A DNA stretch of 64,000 nucleotides from Spirochaetaceae bacterium bin103 (GCA_002238925.1 MPNH01000015.1:1-64000); one strand, 5' to 3'. Positions 24,144-33,720 are shown, numbered from the stretch's first letter. Numbers and translations are program-made. The notes: generated by a model not told the origin, from the letters alone.

Positions 24144-25550
24144 TCAAGCCGTCTGGCGGAACTCGGCGAGCCGAGCTATCAGGTACTCCATGGTTCGGTT
24201 GCCCTTGATGCGGTTGCAGGACGAACATAGCAGTTGCAGGTTGTCTATATGGTCGGTCCCGCCGCGGCTCTGCGGGATCACGTGGTCTACCTCGAACGCG
24301 CGGTAAGGGAACTCTGACCGGCACCCGGCGCATAGCCCCTCCTGCTGGCCGAACAGTACGTGCTTGTTCAGCCGGTAGGGGATCGGAGCCTCGATGTCGG
24401 TCCGCTGGGGTATGTCGGTGCGGGCGGTCACCATCCCGGCATGGTAAAGCTCACCCAAGGTATCCCGGAGCCGCATATGCACCAATTCGACGGCCTTGGG
24501 CGATATATCTATGCCTACCCACTCTCGTTGCAGGTTGTCGGCCGCCACGCACGCCGTAGCGCACCCGCAGAACGGGTCGAGCACTAGGTCGCCGGGGTTG
24601 CTGTTAGCCTTGATGATCCGCGACAGAAGCGCAAGGGGCTTCTGCGTCGGGTAGCCTACTCGCTCTTTCGCCTGCGAGTTGAGTGGCTGAATGTCAGCCC
24701 ATACGTCAGCCACTGGAACCCCTGGCATCTCGTCAAGATAGCGCTTGTACCGCACGGGTCTTCCTGGATCAGTTTGGACCACCCGCCCGGCCTCATAGGC
24801 GGCTTGCATTCGCTCCTTGGTCCAGCGCCACACCCTGGTTACTCCAAGGAACTCGTATTCCAGATTCGGCCTGTCCTTGTTAGGGTTCATCATGTTGTCG
24901 AGTTGATACCGCCGTCCGCTACCTGGTTCCTGCCGACCGTAGTGGCTCTTGATGTAATCGTCGTCATACGGAACATATTGAGTATTCCAGGTAGCCGAGT
25001 CGGTCGCTCCGTAGGTCAAAATGATGTCGTGATTAGACGCAAAGCGTGCAGACGATAGACCCTTGGCGGGAGTCCGCTGCCATGCGATCTCATTTCTGAA
25101 CTTGTCTGCCCCAAACACGGCATCCATAAGCAGCTTGAGGTAGTGGCTGGCCGTCGGGTCGCAGTGCAGGTATATAGAACCCGTCTGGGCGAGTACGCGC
25201 CGCATTTCCAGTAGGCGCACTCCCATCATGCAGAGGTACGCTTTCATGCCGTCGCCATGTGACACGCCGGCTGCCTCGATGACCCGGTACATGGCCGGGT
25301 GCCGATCCGCGATCAGTCCAAGCCATGCCGTGTCCAGGTCGTCCAGCGTCCATGCATCCTTGAACGCGGCTCCGGCGGCCCTGCTGCCGATGGGCGCGGA
25401 GTAGGTTCGATTGGAGTTGAACGGCGGGTCCAGGTAGATCAGGTCCACCGTCTCGGAGTTGATACCGCGCAGGATGTCCAGGTTGTCGCCGGTCCAGATC
25501 GTGCGCGGCGCGAAGTTCCGCTCAGGCTTCCCGGACGGTGCGCCTTTCAT
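24144..25550 (-). CDS. DNA methyltransferase fused to HNH endonuclease
   Basis: A 468-residue two-domain protein carried as a passenger in the IS1-type element. The N-terminal 380 or so residues form a beta-class type II DNA methyltransferase: the catalytic motif DLIYLDPPFNSNR is near residue 36, and the AdoMet-binding block DLVLDPFCGCATACVAA follows much later, with GYPTQKPLALLSRI between. The last 70 residues form an HNH nuclease with CAGC, FEVDHVIPQSRGGTDHIDNL and LCSSCNR, i.e. paired zinc cysteines plus the catalytic His. DPPF suggests N6-adenine or N4-cytosine methylation. It may act as a one-gene modification-restriction unit or as a homing-like nuclease; neither is shown. Confidence 0.88.
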   Translation of the reverse strand: MKGAPSGKPERNFAPRTIWTGDNLDILRGINSETVDLIYLDPPFNSNRTYSAPIGSRAAGAAFKDAWTLDDLDTAWLGLIADRHPAMYRVIEAAGVSHGDGMKAYLCMMGVRLLEMRRVLAQTGSIYLHCDPTASHYLKLLMDAVFGADKFRNEIAWQRTPAKGLSSARFASNHDIILTYGATDSATWNTQYVPYDDDYIKSHYGRQEPGSGRRYQLDNMMNPNKDRPNLEYEFLGVTRVWRWTKERMQAAYEAGRVVQTDPGRPVRYKRYLDEMPGVPVADVWADIQPLNSQAKERVGYPTQKPLALLSRIIKANSNPGDLVLDPFCGCATACVAADNLQREWVGIDISPKAVELVHMRLRDTLGELYHAGMVTARTDIPQRTDIEAPIPYRLNKHVLFGQQEGLCAGCRSEFPYRAFEVDHVIPQSRGGTDHIDNLQLLCSSCNRIKGNRTMEYLIARLAEFRQTA

Positions 25551-25591
25551 GCATCGGACGCTACCACGGCCTATGACGGCCCGTCCAGATT

Positions 25592-25616
25592 GCCGGAGTC
25601 AAAGTGAGACACTACC
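25592..25616 (-). repeat. Right terminal inverted repeat
   Basis: On the minus strand, inward, it begins GGTAGTGTCTCACTTTGACT and matches the left repeat at 22 of 25 positions. Confidence 0.9.
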
Positions 25617-25624
25617 GAAGCGCC
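25617..25624. repeat. Target site duplication, right copy
   Basis: GAAGCGCC, identical to 22274-22281. Confidence 0.85.
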
Positions 25625-25651
25625 AGCCCTCCGCGGCCCGTTGCCGGTTAC

Positions 25652-26560
25652 ATGGATACCCTTTCTTCCCATGACGTGCCGCGCAGTCGTGCGCGGCGGT
25701 ATGAGACAGACCGAGCGGCGATGCGCCCCGCGCAGGTCGCCGCGCCGGCAACCACGCTGCCGGTCGCAGTCCCCGAGGCGCCACGTCCGGTGCCGGGCGC
25801 CGCTCCGGCGCCCCGCGAGCATGCGCGCGGCGAGTCGCTTCGTTACCCGGCCACCGACTACCACGCCGCCGTGCGCGATCTGCCGCCCGCCGAACGCCCG
25901 CGCGAGCGGCTGCTGGCGGCGGGCGCCCGCGTTCTCTCCAACGCCGAGCTGATCGCGATCCTGCTGCGCACCGGGACGGCGGGCACGAGCGTGCTGCAAG
26001 TGTCGGCACGGCTGCTCGCCGAGTTCGACGGCCTGCGCGGGCTGGCGAACGCTTCGGTGGCTGAACTGTGCGCGCTGCGCGGGATCAGCGAGACCAAGGC
26101 GTGCCAGCTCCTGGCCACGCTGGAGCTGGGCCGGCGCTCGGCTTCGCTCGGTCCAGCGGACCAGCCGCTGATCAGCACGCCCGAGGATGTCGACCTGTTG
26201 CTGCGCGCCGAACTCGCACCGCTGGCCCAGGAGAAGCTGTACGTGCTGCTGCTCAACACCAAGCAGGAACTGCTGCGCGTGCACGAGGTGTACCAGGGCA
26301 CGGTCAATTCGGCGACAGTACGGATCGCCGAGGTGCTGCGGCCCGCGATCAAGGACAACTGTCCCAACATCATCGTGGTGCACAACCATCCGTCCGGCGA
26401 TCCCGGTCCGAGCGCCGACGACATCCGCGTTACCCGCCGCCTCGCGCGCAGCGCCGAAGCGATGGACATCTGCCTGCACGACCACGTGGTGATCGCCGCC
26501 GCCGGCTTCGTGAGCATGAAGCGGCGCGGCCTTGGCTTCGACCCGGTCCTGCCCGATTAG
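25652..26560 (+). CDS. radC: RadC-family JAB-domain protein
   Basis: About 302 residues from the ATG at 25652; a longer frame to 25604 would start inside the IS1-type inverted repeat and is unlikely to be native. A variable N-terminus of about 70 residues is followed by the helix-hairpin-helix region (LSNAELIAILLRTGT, LRGISETKACQLLA) and the MPN/JAB metal site HNHPSGDPGPSADD. RadC proteins resemble metalloproteases or nucleases, and their role in DNA repair is disputed. The element inserted 27 bp upstream has separated the gene from whatever promoter lay beyond. Confidence 0.9.
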   Translation: MDTLSSHDVPRSRARRYETDRAAMRPAQVAAPATTLPVAVPEAPRPVPGAAPAPREHARGESLRYPATDYHAAVRDLPPAERPRERLLAAGARVLSNAELIAILLRTGTAGTSVLQVSARLLAEFDGLRGLANASVAELCALRGISETKACQLLATLELGRRSASLGPADQPLISTPEDVDLLLRAELAPLAQEKLYVLLLNTKQELLRVHEVYQGTVNSATVRIAEVLRPAIKDNCPNIIVVHNHPSGDPGPSADDIRVTRRLARSAEAMDICLHDHVVIAAAGFVSMKRRGLGFDPVLPD

Positions 26561-26623
26561 TCGACACCCGGCGGCAGCCCGGCGTTGCGCCGAGCGGCGC
26601 CGCGGCCGCCGCCGGGCTCGCGC

Positions 26624-27172
26624 CTACAGGTCCATCTCTGTTTCCAGTTGGGCGATCGCTTCGCGCATGAACGCGATCTTGGGGGCCGCCATCCGGCGCG
26701 CCCGCTCGAAGTGGAAACTGTCGGCGTGGCTGAGCCGCTCGCGCAGCAGGTCCAGCACCTCCTGCATGGTCTTGTAGTGGTGCCAGAAGAAGGCGCCGAT
26801 GGCGAGCCGCGCGAACCCGATGGCGCCGGTGGTGTCGAGCAGGTTGGCGTCGTACAGCAGCTTGCCCTCCACGGTGGTGGGCCGGCTGCCCGGGCGGTGC
26901 TGGCGAATCGCCTGGATCACCAACTGGGTGCGGTCCGGCGGGAAACCGGTCTCGGACAGAATCAGCTCCGCCTTCTCGGCCGCCTCGGCCAGGCGGCGGG
27001 CCGGGATCTCGATGTTGTGCAGGAAACAGGCGGCGTGCAGCACGTCGTCGTCATACTGCTCTCCCTCGCCGATCTCGCGCGCCAGGTGATACACCCGGTA
27101 GGAGTGCTCGAACCCGGACGCCAACCGGCCCGCGGTCAGATCCTTGACATATTGAACAATCAGCTTGCGCAC
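26624..27172 (-). CDS. HD-superfamily protein with altered HD motif
   Basis: A 182-residue helical protein if started at the GTG at 27172; an in-frame ATG at 27208 gives 194 residues. FEHSYRVYHLAREI provides the first metal histidine and LLYDANLLDTTG the late aspartate of the HD fold, but the central HD pair reads HN (CFLHNIEIP). This may weaken metal binding and phosphohydrolase activity. Members of this family are predicted hydrolases with unknown substrates. It is divergent from the aromatic biosynthesis gene. Confidence 0.7.
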   Translation of the reverse strand: MRKLIVQYVKDLTAGRLASGFEHSYRVYHLAREIGEGEQYDDDVLHAACFLHNIEIPARRLAEAAEKAELILSETGFPPDRTQLVIQAIRQHRPGSRPTTVEGKLLYDANLLDTTGAIGFARLAIGAFFWHHYKTMQEVLDLLRERLSHADSFHFERARRMAAPKIAFMREAIAQLETEMDL

Positions 27173-27283
27173 ACTGCCAAGTGTACCGCGATCCGCGCCT
27201 GAACGCACCGGCTTCCGCCCGACCCCGTCCCGACCCCGCCTGACCCGCCTGCACCCGGCGCCGGACGCAATCGGACAGGCGTC

Positions 27284-27311
27284 TTGACACGGGAAAACCG
27301 GTCTCCATAGT
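27284..27311 (+). promoter_or_regulatory. Sigma70-like promoter, leaderless start
   Basis: TTGACA at 27284-27289 and CATAGT at 27306-27311 are 16 bp apart. The predicted start of transcription, about 27318, falls on the ATG at 27319, so the message may be leaderless. That favours 27319 over the GTG at 27310 as start codon. Confidence 0.5.
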
Positions 27312-27318
27312 GTCTGCC

Positions 27319-29220
27319 ATGGTCGTAATTCTCGATCGCGGCATCAGTGCGCATCACAAGCGGGCGGTGCGTGCATTCCTGTCCGAGCACCGGTACCAGA
27401 TCCGCGAATTGCTCCAGGACGGAGAGCCGATCATCGGCGCCGTCGGCGGCGACCCCCTCGATCAGCGCCAAGTCGAGGAATTGCCAGGCGTGACGCAGGT
27501 GATTCCCCTCAATCAGCCCTACAAGCTGGCGTCGCGCGAGTTCAAGGGCACCGAAACCGAAATCGCCATCGGGCCGATCAAGATTGGCGGCGGGCGGCTG
27601 GCCGTGGTGGCCGGGCCGTGCGCGGTGGAGTCGCGCGAGCAGATCTTCGAGGTTGCGGCGCAACTCAGGGAGTCGGGTGCCGTCGCACTGCGCGGCGGCG
27701 CCTTCAAGCCGCGCACCTCGCCGTACTCGTTTCAGGGCCTCGGCAAGCCCGGCGTGGAGTTGCTCAAGGAAGCGGGCGAACATTTTGGCATGCCGATCTT
27801 TTCCGAGGTGGTGGCGGCGGAGTACCTGCCGATGCTCGCCGACTGCGTGGACGTGCTGCAGGTCGGTGCGCGCAACATGCAGAACTTCGAACTGCTCAAG
27901 CGCGTCGGCGCGCTCGGCAAACCGGTGCTGCTCAAGCGCGGTCTCGCCGCCACCATCGAGGACCTGCTGATGTCGGCGGAGTACCTGATGGCGCACGGCA
28001 CCGACGCGGTGATCCTGTGCGAACGCGGCATCCGCACCTTCGAGACCTACACTCGCAACACGCTCGACCTGTCCGCCATTCCGGTGGTCAAGAAGCTCAG
28101 CCACCTGCCGATCCTGGTCGACCCCAGCCACGGCACCGGGCGGCGCGACCAGGTGCAGCCGATGGCGCTCGCCGGCGTCGCCGCGGGCGCCGACGGCATC
28201 CTGGTGGAGGTGCACCCCGACCCCGACACGGCGCGATCCGACGGCCCGCAGTCACTCTACCCCGGCCAGTTCGAAAAGCTGATGCGCGACATCGAGCGGC
28301 TCGCCCCGGTGCTCGGCAAGGAAGTGCTGCGGCTGCCGCGCATCGACGGTCCCGGGCACCCGGCGGGGTCCATGCCGGACGCCGCTGGGGAGGCGGTCAG
28401 CGTGGCGTTCCAGGGCGAGCGCGGCGCCCACAGCGAGAACGCGATCTACCAATACTTCGCCAAGCCGCGCCCGGTACCGGGCCGCGAGTTCCAGGACGTG
28501 TTCCGCATGGTGCTCGACGGCACAGTGGACTACGGGGTGCTGCCGGTGGAGAACTCCCTGACCGGGTCGATCCACCAGAACTACGACCTGCTGATGCAGT
28601 ACCCCGACGTGCACATTGTCGGCGAAATCACCATCCGCATCCGTTGGTGCCTGATCGCACCGCTCGGTTCCTCCATCGCGCAGATCCGGCGCGTGCTGTC
28701 GCATCCGCAGGGGTTGGCACAGTGTGCCCGGTTCCTGGCCGGGTTCCCGGACTGGGAAGAAGTGCCGTTCTACGACACCGCGGGAGCGGTGGCGGAGGTG
28801 GCGCGCAACGGCGACGTTACCCAGGCCGCACTCGCCGGCGCCGCCGCGGCGCGCGAGCACGGCATGGAAATCCTGGCCGAAGGGGTGGAAACCGACATCC
28901 AGAACTACACCCGGTTCGTGGCGCTGGCGCGCGACGGCCAGGCGCAGGTTGCCGACCCGACGCGCGCCTCGATCGTGTTCTCGGCGCGCGACGAGCCCGG
29001 CAGCCTGTTCCACGTTCTGCAGGTGCTGGCCGACAACAATCTGAACATGAAGAAGCTGGAGTCGCGGCCCATTCCCGGCAGCCCCTGGGAGTACATGTTC
29101 TACGTCGACCTGGACGTGCCCGCCGAACGCGCGCTGTTCGACCACGCCATGGAGCAGGTGCAGGCGGCCGCGGCCAGCTACCGCCTGCTCGGCATGTACC
29201 GCTCCAACCAGGGCCGCTAA
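27319..29220 (+). CDS. Fused DAHP synthase-prephenate dehydratase
   Basis: A bifunctional protein of about 633 residues. Residues 1-340: a ferredoxin-like N-terminal domain followed by a type I-beta DAHP synthase, with VAGPCAVES, the [16 protein letters not shown] loop, [11 protein letters not shown] and the final metal site near VHPDPDTA. It joins PEP and erythrose-4-phosphate. Residues from about 355 onward: prephenate dehydratase ([23 protein letters not shown], the TRF motif in NYTRFVAL) and a C-terminal ACT domain ([17 protein letters not shown]) that usually senses phenylalanine. The fusion places the first shikimate step and the phenylalanine branch in one chain, suggesting shared feedback control. 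Chorismate mutase is not part of it. Confidence 0.93.
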   Translation: MVVILDRGISAHHKRAVRAFLSEHRYQIRELLQDGEPIIGAVGGDPLDQRQVEELPGVTQVIPLNQPYKLASREFKGTETEIAIGPIKIGGGRLAVVAGPCAVESREQIFEVAAQLRESGAVALRGGAFKPRTSPYSFQGLGKPGVELLKEAGEHFGMPIFSEVVAAEYLPMLADCVDVLQVGARNMQNFELLKRVGALGKPVLLKRGLAATIEDLLMSAEYLMAHGTDAVILCERGIRTFETYTRNTLDLSAIPVVKKLSHLPILVDPSHGTGRRDQVQPMALAGVAAGADGILVEVHPDPDTARSDGPQSLYPGQFEKLMRDIERLAPVLGKEVLRLPRIDGPGHPAGSMPDAAGEAVSVAFQGERGAHSENAIYQYFAKPRPVPGREFQDVFRMVLDGTVDYGVLPVENSLTGSIHQNYDLLMQYPDVHIVGEITIRIRWCLIAPLGSSIAQIRRVLSHPQGLAQCARFLAGFPDWEEVPFYDTAGAVAEVARNGDVTQAALAGAAAAREHGMEILAEGVETDIQNYTRFVALARDGQAQVADPTRASIVFSARDEPGSLFHVLQVLADNNLNMKKLESRPIPGSPWEYMFYVDLDVPAERALFDHAMEQVQAAAASYRLLGMYRSNQGR

Positions 29221-29333
29221 CAGCTACCGGCACCCATCCCGCCGGCGCCGCGCGAAGCCCGCCGCGTTGTCGGCTCGAGCGGGGATTTGCGGCCCGGTAG
29301 AAGCGCCACGGAGCAAACGCCCTTTTATGTTGC

Positions 29334-30278
29334 GTGGCACTTTGGCAGACACCCGGATGGCGGGCCAGGCGGCGCGCGGCGGCCGCCACCGCGGGCGCGG
29401 CGACGACCCTGGCCCTGATGGCACTTTGCGGCTGCAACCTGTTGCCGGGACCACGGGCGGTGCAACTGCCCGCGGCCCCGGCGGCGTGGCAGCACTTCGC
29501 GATCATCCTGCGGCTCACGGCCGTGGACGCCCGCGACGGCACCGAGCAGCGGCTGCCCGATGCGGTTCCTGGGTCTGTCGCCGTGCTGCCGATCGGCCGC
29601 CACACGGCCACGGTTATTGTCGCCGAGCCGGTGGTGGTCGGGCCGGCGGGCGCCGGCAGCCGCGGTGCTCTTTTACCTCCCGAGGGGGCACTGCGGCTGC
29701 GGCCCGCCGGCGCCGTGGTACCGCTCGACGTCAGCAGCGACGGGGTGCTGCAGGTCACCTGGGAGCGCGGCGTGCTGGCCACGCTGATCCTGGATCTGTG
29801 GCGCGGCGGCGCCAACCCGTGGCTGCTCAACATCGAGCGCCTGGACCGGGAACTGCGGCAACGCACTGGCGCCGACCCATGGGCGCTCGATCGCGGCGCC
29901 ATCCTGGCCGCGGTGCAGGCGGGCGAGATGAGCGTATCGGCAATCCGCCCACGCCCGAAACACACGGTCAGCGTGTCCTTTCCGGCCGGGCGCTGGGTGT
30001 GGTGGGATCCGTGGGCGACCCCGCTGCACAGCGACGGGCGCACCGCCTTCACGATCCAGTTGCCGGCCGGCTATCACCTGCTCGTGCACGACAGCGGCGC
30101 CGCGCGCGCCGTGCACGTGAACGAGGACGGAACGGTGCTGACCACTCCGGTCGCCGACGGCTTCCCGCGCCGACCCGGCGGCTTGCGGCCGCACGAGGCT
30201 CTGGCGCAGGCGCCGCCCCGGCGCGTAAGATGCGCGGCGTCTTGCATCGCACTTCCGTTGCCCGCTTCGGCGCCGTGA
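29334..30278 (+). CDS. Putative lipoprotein, unknown function
   Basis: A 314-residue frame starting with GTG. A hydrophobic segment ends in the lipobox-like LCGC with Cys34. The mature part contains a block about 100 residues long of beta-rich sequence, then SVSFPAGRWVWWDPWATPLH and a closing VHVNEDGTVLT. I recognise no family. The last 49 bp overlap the start of gph in another frame; the final 30 residues are low in information, so the true end may be less conserved. Coding is supported by the continuous frame and the signal peptide. Confidence 0.55.
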   Translation: MALWQTPGWRARRRAAAATAGAATTLALMALCGCNLLPGPRAVQLPAAPAAWQHFAIILRLTAVDARDGTEQRLPDAVPGSVAVLPIGRHTATVIVAEPVVVGPAGAGSRGALLPPEGALRLRPAGAVVPLDVSSDGVLQVTWERGVLATLILDLWRGGANPWLLNIERLDRELRQRTGADPWALDRGAILAAVQAGEMSVSAIRPRPKHTVSVSFPAGRWVWWDPWATPLHSDGRTAFTIQLPAGYHLLVHDSGAARAVHVNEDGTVLTTPVADGFPRRPGGLRPHEALAQAPPRRVRCAASCIALPLPASAP

Positions 30279-30916
30279 TCTTCGACCTGGACGGCACGCT
30301 GGTCGACTCCCTGCCCGACTTGGCGGACGCATTGAACGCCACCCTGCGGGCGCTCGGCGAGCCCGTTCACCCACTGCCGTTCTATCTGCCGTTGATCGGC
30401 GGCGGTGTGGAGGTAATGGTAGCCGGCGCCATCCACCCCGACCGCCGCAACGAGCACCTGGTGGCGACCGCCGGCGCCATGATGCGCGACCGTTACCGCC
30501 GCAATGCGCTGCGCACCACCCGCCCCTATCCCGGCGTGTGCGCGCTGCTCACCGACCTCGCCCGCCGCCGCGTCCCGATGGCGGTGCTGTCCAACAAGCT
30601 GCACCCGGAGACGGTGCAGGTGGTACGGGGCGCGTTTCCCGGTGTTCCGTTCGAGGCGATCCTCGGCCTGCAGCGGCAGCGGCCGCCCAAGCCGCATCCG
30701 GCCGGCATCGTGGCGCTGTCGCGCACGCTTGGGGTCGAACCAAGCCGCGTACTCGTGGTGGGCGACGGCGACACCGACATGCTTGCCGCGCGCCGCGCCG
30801 GCGCCTGGCCGCTGGGAGCGACCTGGGGCTATCGCAGTCCGCGCGCGCTGCTGGCGGCCGGTGCGGCTCGCCTGGCCGCCCATCCGCGCGCGGTGCGCAC
30901 CTACCTCGCCCGTTGA
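30230..30916 (+). CDS. gph: HAD-family phosphatase, phosphoglycolate phosphatase-like
   Basis: A 228-residue HAD hydrolase. Motif I is FDLDGTLVDS near residue 20, motif II VLSNKL near residue 117 and motif III/IV KPHPAGI ... VVGDGDTDMLAARRAG. A helical cap lies between motifs I and II. The pattern matches Gph, which removes phosphate from 2-phosphoglycolate, though substrate specificity of HAD enzymes cannot be read with certainty. The ATG at 30230 overlaps the end of the preceding lipoprotein frame. It is convergent with aspS, only 10 bp apart. Confidence 0.85.
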   Translation: MRGVLHRTSVARFGAVIFDLDGTLVDSLPDLADALNATLRALGEPVHPLPFYLPLIGGGVEVMVAGAIHPDRRNEHLVATAGAMMRDRYRRNALRTTRPYPGVCALLTDLARRRVPMAVLSNKLHPETVQVVRGAFPGVPFEAILGLQRQRPPKPHPAGIVALSRTLGVEPSRVLVVGDGDTDMLAARRAGAWPLGATWGYRSPRALLAAGAARLAAHPRAVRTYLAR

Positions 30917-30926
30917 GACTCGGCCG

Positions 30927-32261
30927 TTACGGGCGCACCCGCTTGCGGTCGCGGGGAAACAGGGAGGCTTGCTTGACGCTGGCCAGCCCCAGGATGGTCT
31001 GCGTGAGCCGCTCGAGGCCGATCGCGAAGCCGCCGTGCGGCGGGCAGCCATAGCGGAACACCGACAGGTAGTCGCTCATCGCATCCGGGTCGAGCCCGAA
31101 GCGCCGCATGCTGTCCACCAGCGTGGCGTAGTCGTTGATGCGCCGGCCGCCGGAGGTAATCTCCTGGCCGCGGAACAGGAGGTCGAACGACATCGTCCGG
31201 TTGCCGTCGGACGGATAGGTGTAGAACGGGCGCTTGCGGCGCGGGTAGCCGTACACGAACACGGCGCCGATGCCGTGCTCGGCGGCAGCCCGGTCGCACA
31301 GCACGCGCTCGCCCTCGGGGTTGATGTCGTACACCCGCCGCCCGGTCGCCTCGGCCACCGCGGCGCGCGCCTCGTCGTGGGTAATGCGCGGAATCGCGGC
31401 CACCTCGGCGGCGGTCGGCAGCGTCGCCTGCCACGCCTCCAGCACCTCCGCACAGTCCTCGGCCAGGCCGGCGAACATGCCTGCAAGCAGGCGCTGCTCC
31501 AGGTCCATCAGGTCGTGCTCGGAGTCGATGAACGCCATCTCCACGTCGAGCGACACGTACTCGTTGATGTGGCGCGGCGTGTCGTGCTTCTCGGCCCGGT
31601 AGGCCATGCCAATCTCGAACACCTGCTCCAGCCCGGCCGCCACCATCGCCTGCTTGTATAACTGCGGCGACTGCGCCAGGTACACCGTGCGGTCGAAGTA
31701 ATCCACCGCAAACAGCCCGGTGCCGCCCTCGGTACCGCTGCCGATCAGCTTGGACGACTTGATCTCCGTGAACCCCTCGCCGCGCAGGACCTCGGCAAAA
31801 TGATGCACGATTGCGGCCTGCAGGCGGAAAATCGACAGCGTCTTGGGGTTGCGCAGGCTCACCATGCGGTGCTCGAGCATGGCGTCGAGGCTGAGCTGCG
31901 ACGGATCCTGGTTCACCGCCAGGGGCAACTCCGGGGCCGCCGCCGAGATAATCTCCAGCCGCCGCGCCTGCACCTCGAACCCGCCCGGCGCCTTGCGGTT
32001 GGCGGCCACCACGCCGCCGATCGCCACCACCGACTCCAGGGTGACCGGGTTGCCGGCGCCGTCGGTGGGGGCGCTGTCGAACACCACCTGGCAGATGCCG
32101 GAACGGTCGCGCAACAGCACGAAGCACACACCGCCCAGGTCGCGGTGGCGATGTACCCAACCGCGCACCAGCACTGCCGCACCCGTGTGCCGCCCGAGAT
32201 CGCGCGCCAGGATTCGGTCGCCGCCCGCCGCCGCGTCAGTCACGATCGTTGGACTCTCCAT
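30927..32261 (-). CDS. aspS: Aspartyl-tRNA synthetase, archaeal (non-discriminating) type
   Basis: A 444-residue AspRS lacking the GAD insertion of the 590-residue bacterial type. An N-terminal OB fold (GWVHRHRDLGGVCFVLLRDR) is followed by the class II core: SGTEGGTGLF, YLAQSPQLYKQ, FRAE-like AYRAEKHDTPRHINEY (motif 2) and GFAIGLERLT (motif 3). This type often charges both tRNA-Asp and tRNA-Asn with aspartate. Being in one operon with gatCAB, whose product converts Asp-tRNA-Asn to Asn-tRNA-Asn, strongly suggests the indirect route to Asn-tRNA here. The start overlaps the gatB end by 26 bp. Confidence 0.93.
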   Translation of the reverse strand: MESPTIVTDAAAGGDRILARDLGRHTGAAVLVRGWVHRHRDLGGVCFVLLRDRSGICQVVFDSAPTDGAGNPVTLESVVAIGGVVAANRKAPGGFEVQARRLEIISAAAPELPLAVNQDPSQLSLDAMLEHRMVSLRNPKTLSIFRLQAAIVHHFAEVLRGEGFTEIKSSKLIGSGTEGGTGLFAVDYFDRTVYLAQSPQLYKQAMVAAGLEQVFEIGMAYRAEKHDTPRHINEYVSLDVEMAFIDSEHDLMDLEQRLLAGMFAGLAEDCAEVLEAWQATLPTAAEVAAIPRITHDEARAAVAEATGRRVYDINPEGERVLCDRAAAEHGIGAVFVYGYPRRKRPFYTYPSDGNRTMSFDLLFRGQEITSGGRRINDYATLVDSMRRFGLDPDAMSDYLSVFRYGCPPHGGFAIGLERLTQTILGLASVKQASLFPRDRKRVRP

Positions 32262-33720
32262 TCTGCGCCGGTTCGTAGAGCGCGTCGATCAGCGCGTGCA
32301 CCTGGTCCGGGTGAGCGCGCCCGGCGGTGTGGCGCATTACCTGCCCCATCAGAAAGCCCGCCGGCTTGCGTTCGCCGGCCGCGATCTGCGCCGCCACGCG
32401 CGGGTTGTCGGCCACGATGCGCTCCAGAATCGGGCGCAGCACGCCGGCATCGGTGACCTGGCGCAGACCGTCCTCCTCCACCACGGCATCCGGGTCGCGG
32501 TCCTCGGCGATCACCTTGGCCAGCACCTGCTTGGCGATCTTGCCGCTCACTGCGCCACTGTTCAGCATCGCCAGCAGCGCCGCCAGGCGCTCCGGCGTCA
32601 GGTGGCTGCCGGCCAGCGTCTCGCGGCGCTGGTTGAGGTAGCCGCGAATGTCCGCGCCCAGCCAGCGCGCGGCCAGCGAAGCGTCGCCTCCCGCCGCCAC
32701 GGTGCGCTCGAAGAACTCGGCGGTGTCCGGCTCCGCGGTCAGGAACGCGGCCTGCTGCGCGGTCACCGCGTATTGCTCCCGCAGCCGGTCGCGGCGCGCC
32801 AGCGGCAGCTCCACCAGGCGCTCTTCCACGGCGGCGAAGAACGGTTCGTCGGGACAGAACGGCGGCAGGTCCGGCTCCGGGAAGTAGCGGTAATCGTCTT
32901 CGCTCTCCTTGACCCGCATCGGCTCGGTGCAGTCGCGGTTCTCGTTCCACAGCCGCGTCTCCACGCGCACCGCACCGCCCTCCTCCAGTATCGCCGTCTG
33001 GCGCCCTATCTCGAACGCCAGCGCGTTGCGCACGAACTTGAACGAGTTGAGGTTCTTGATCTCCACCTTGTTGCCGAGGCCGGCGCCGGCGCGGTTCACC
33101 GACACGTTGGCGTCGCAGCGCAGCGACCCCTGCTCCATGTTGCCGTCACACACGCCCAGGAACCGCACCGTGCGGCGGAACTCCTCCAGGAACTGTTCGG
33201 CCGCGGTGGCGCTGGTCAGTTCCGGCTGCGTGACCACTTCTACCAGGGGCGTACCGGTGCGGTTGTAATCGAGCAGCGAGATGTCGCCAGCGTGAATCAT
33301 CTTGCCGGCGTCCTCTTCCAGGTGCACCTCGCGAATGCCGACCGGCGCGCGCAGGCCGTCGATCTCGGCAGTGAACGCGCCGTCGCGTCCGACCGGTGCC
33401 CCGAACTGGGAAATCTGATAGTTCTTGGGCAGGTCGGGGTAGAAATAGTTCTTGCGCTCGAACACCGTGCGCGTGCTCAGCGTGCAGCCGAGCGCGCGCG
33501 CGAGTACGTACGCCCCGAGCACCGCCTCGCTGTTCAGCGCCGGCAGGATGCCGGGGTAACCGAGGCAGACCGGACAAACGTTCTCGTTCGGGCGGTCGCC
33601 GAACGCGTTGCGGCACTGGCAGAACACCTTGGAGGCGGTGATCAACTGTACATGGATCTCCAGCCCGATGTGGGGCTGGTAGGCGGCGGCGAAGCTGGCA
33701 GCGGGCGCCACGTCAGCCAT
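32236..33720 (-). CDS. gatB: Asp/Glu-tRNA amidotransferase subunit B
   Basis: A 494-residue GatB, the subunit that binds and activates the mischarged t[13 protein letters not shown] at the N-terminus, the zinc site [21 protein letters not shown] and [15 protein letters not shown] are diagnostic. The last 150 residues form the helical and YqeY-like tail that contacts the tRNA elbow ([19 protein letters not shown]). The start overlaps the gatA end by 8 bp, so translation is coupled. Confidence 0.96.
   Translation of the reverse strand: MADVAPAASFAAAYQPHIGLEIHVQLITASKVFCQCRNAFGDRPNENVCPVCLGYPGILPALNSEAVLGAYVLARALGCTLSTRTVFERKNYFYPDLPKNYQISQFGAPVGRDGAFTAEIDGLRAPVGIREVHLEEDAGKMIHAGDISLLDYNRTGTPLVEVVTQPELTSATAAEQFLEEFRRTVRFLGVCDGNMEQGSLRCDANVSVNRAGAGLGNKVEIKNLNSFKFVRNALAFEIGRQTAILEEGGAVRVETRLWNENRDCTEPMRVKESEDDYRYFPEPDLPPFCPDEPFFAAVEERLVELPLARRDRLREQYAVTAQQAAFLTAEPDTAEFFERTVAAGGDASLAARWLGADIRGYLNQRRETLAGSHLTPERLAALLAMLNSGAVSGKIAKQVLAKVIAEDRDPDAVVEEDGLRQVTDAGVLRPILERIVADNPRVAAQIAAGERKPAGFLMGQVMRHTAGRAHPDQVHALIDALYEPAQNGESNDRD

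Larger units (their letters stand above)
22282..25616. mobile_element. IS1-type element with passenger genes (3335 bp)
   Basis: The element is bounded by 25-bp terminal inverted repeats (22282-22306 and 25592-25616) and an 8-bp target duplication, GAAGCGCC, so both ends are directly visible. The ends, GGTAGTGTCTCA followed by TTGACTC, resemble the IS1 end GGTAATGACTCCAACTT. All its genes lie on the minus strand: a fused methyltransferase-HNH protein, two small proteins, the IS1-like transposase and a zinc-ribbon protein. The GC content is lower than in the flanking genes. At 3.3 kb it is far larger than a plain IS1 (0.77 kb). It sits between the cation exchanger and radC and interrupts no recognisable gene. 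Confidence 0.92.
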
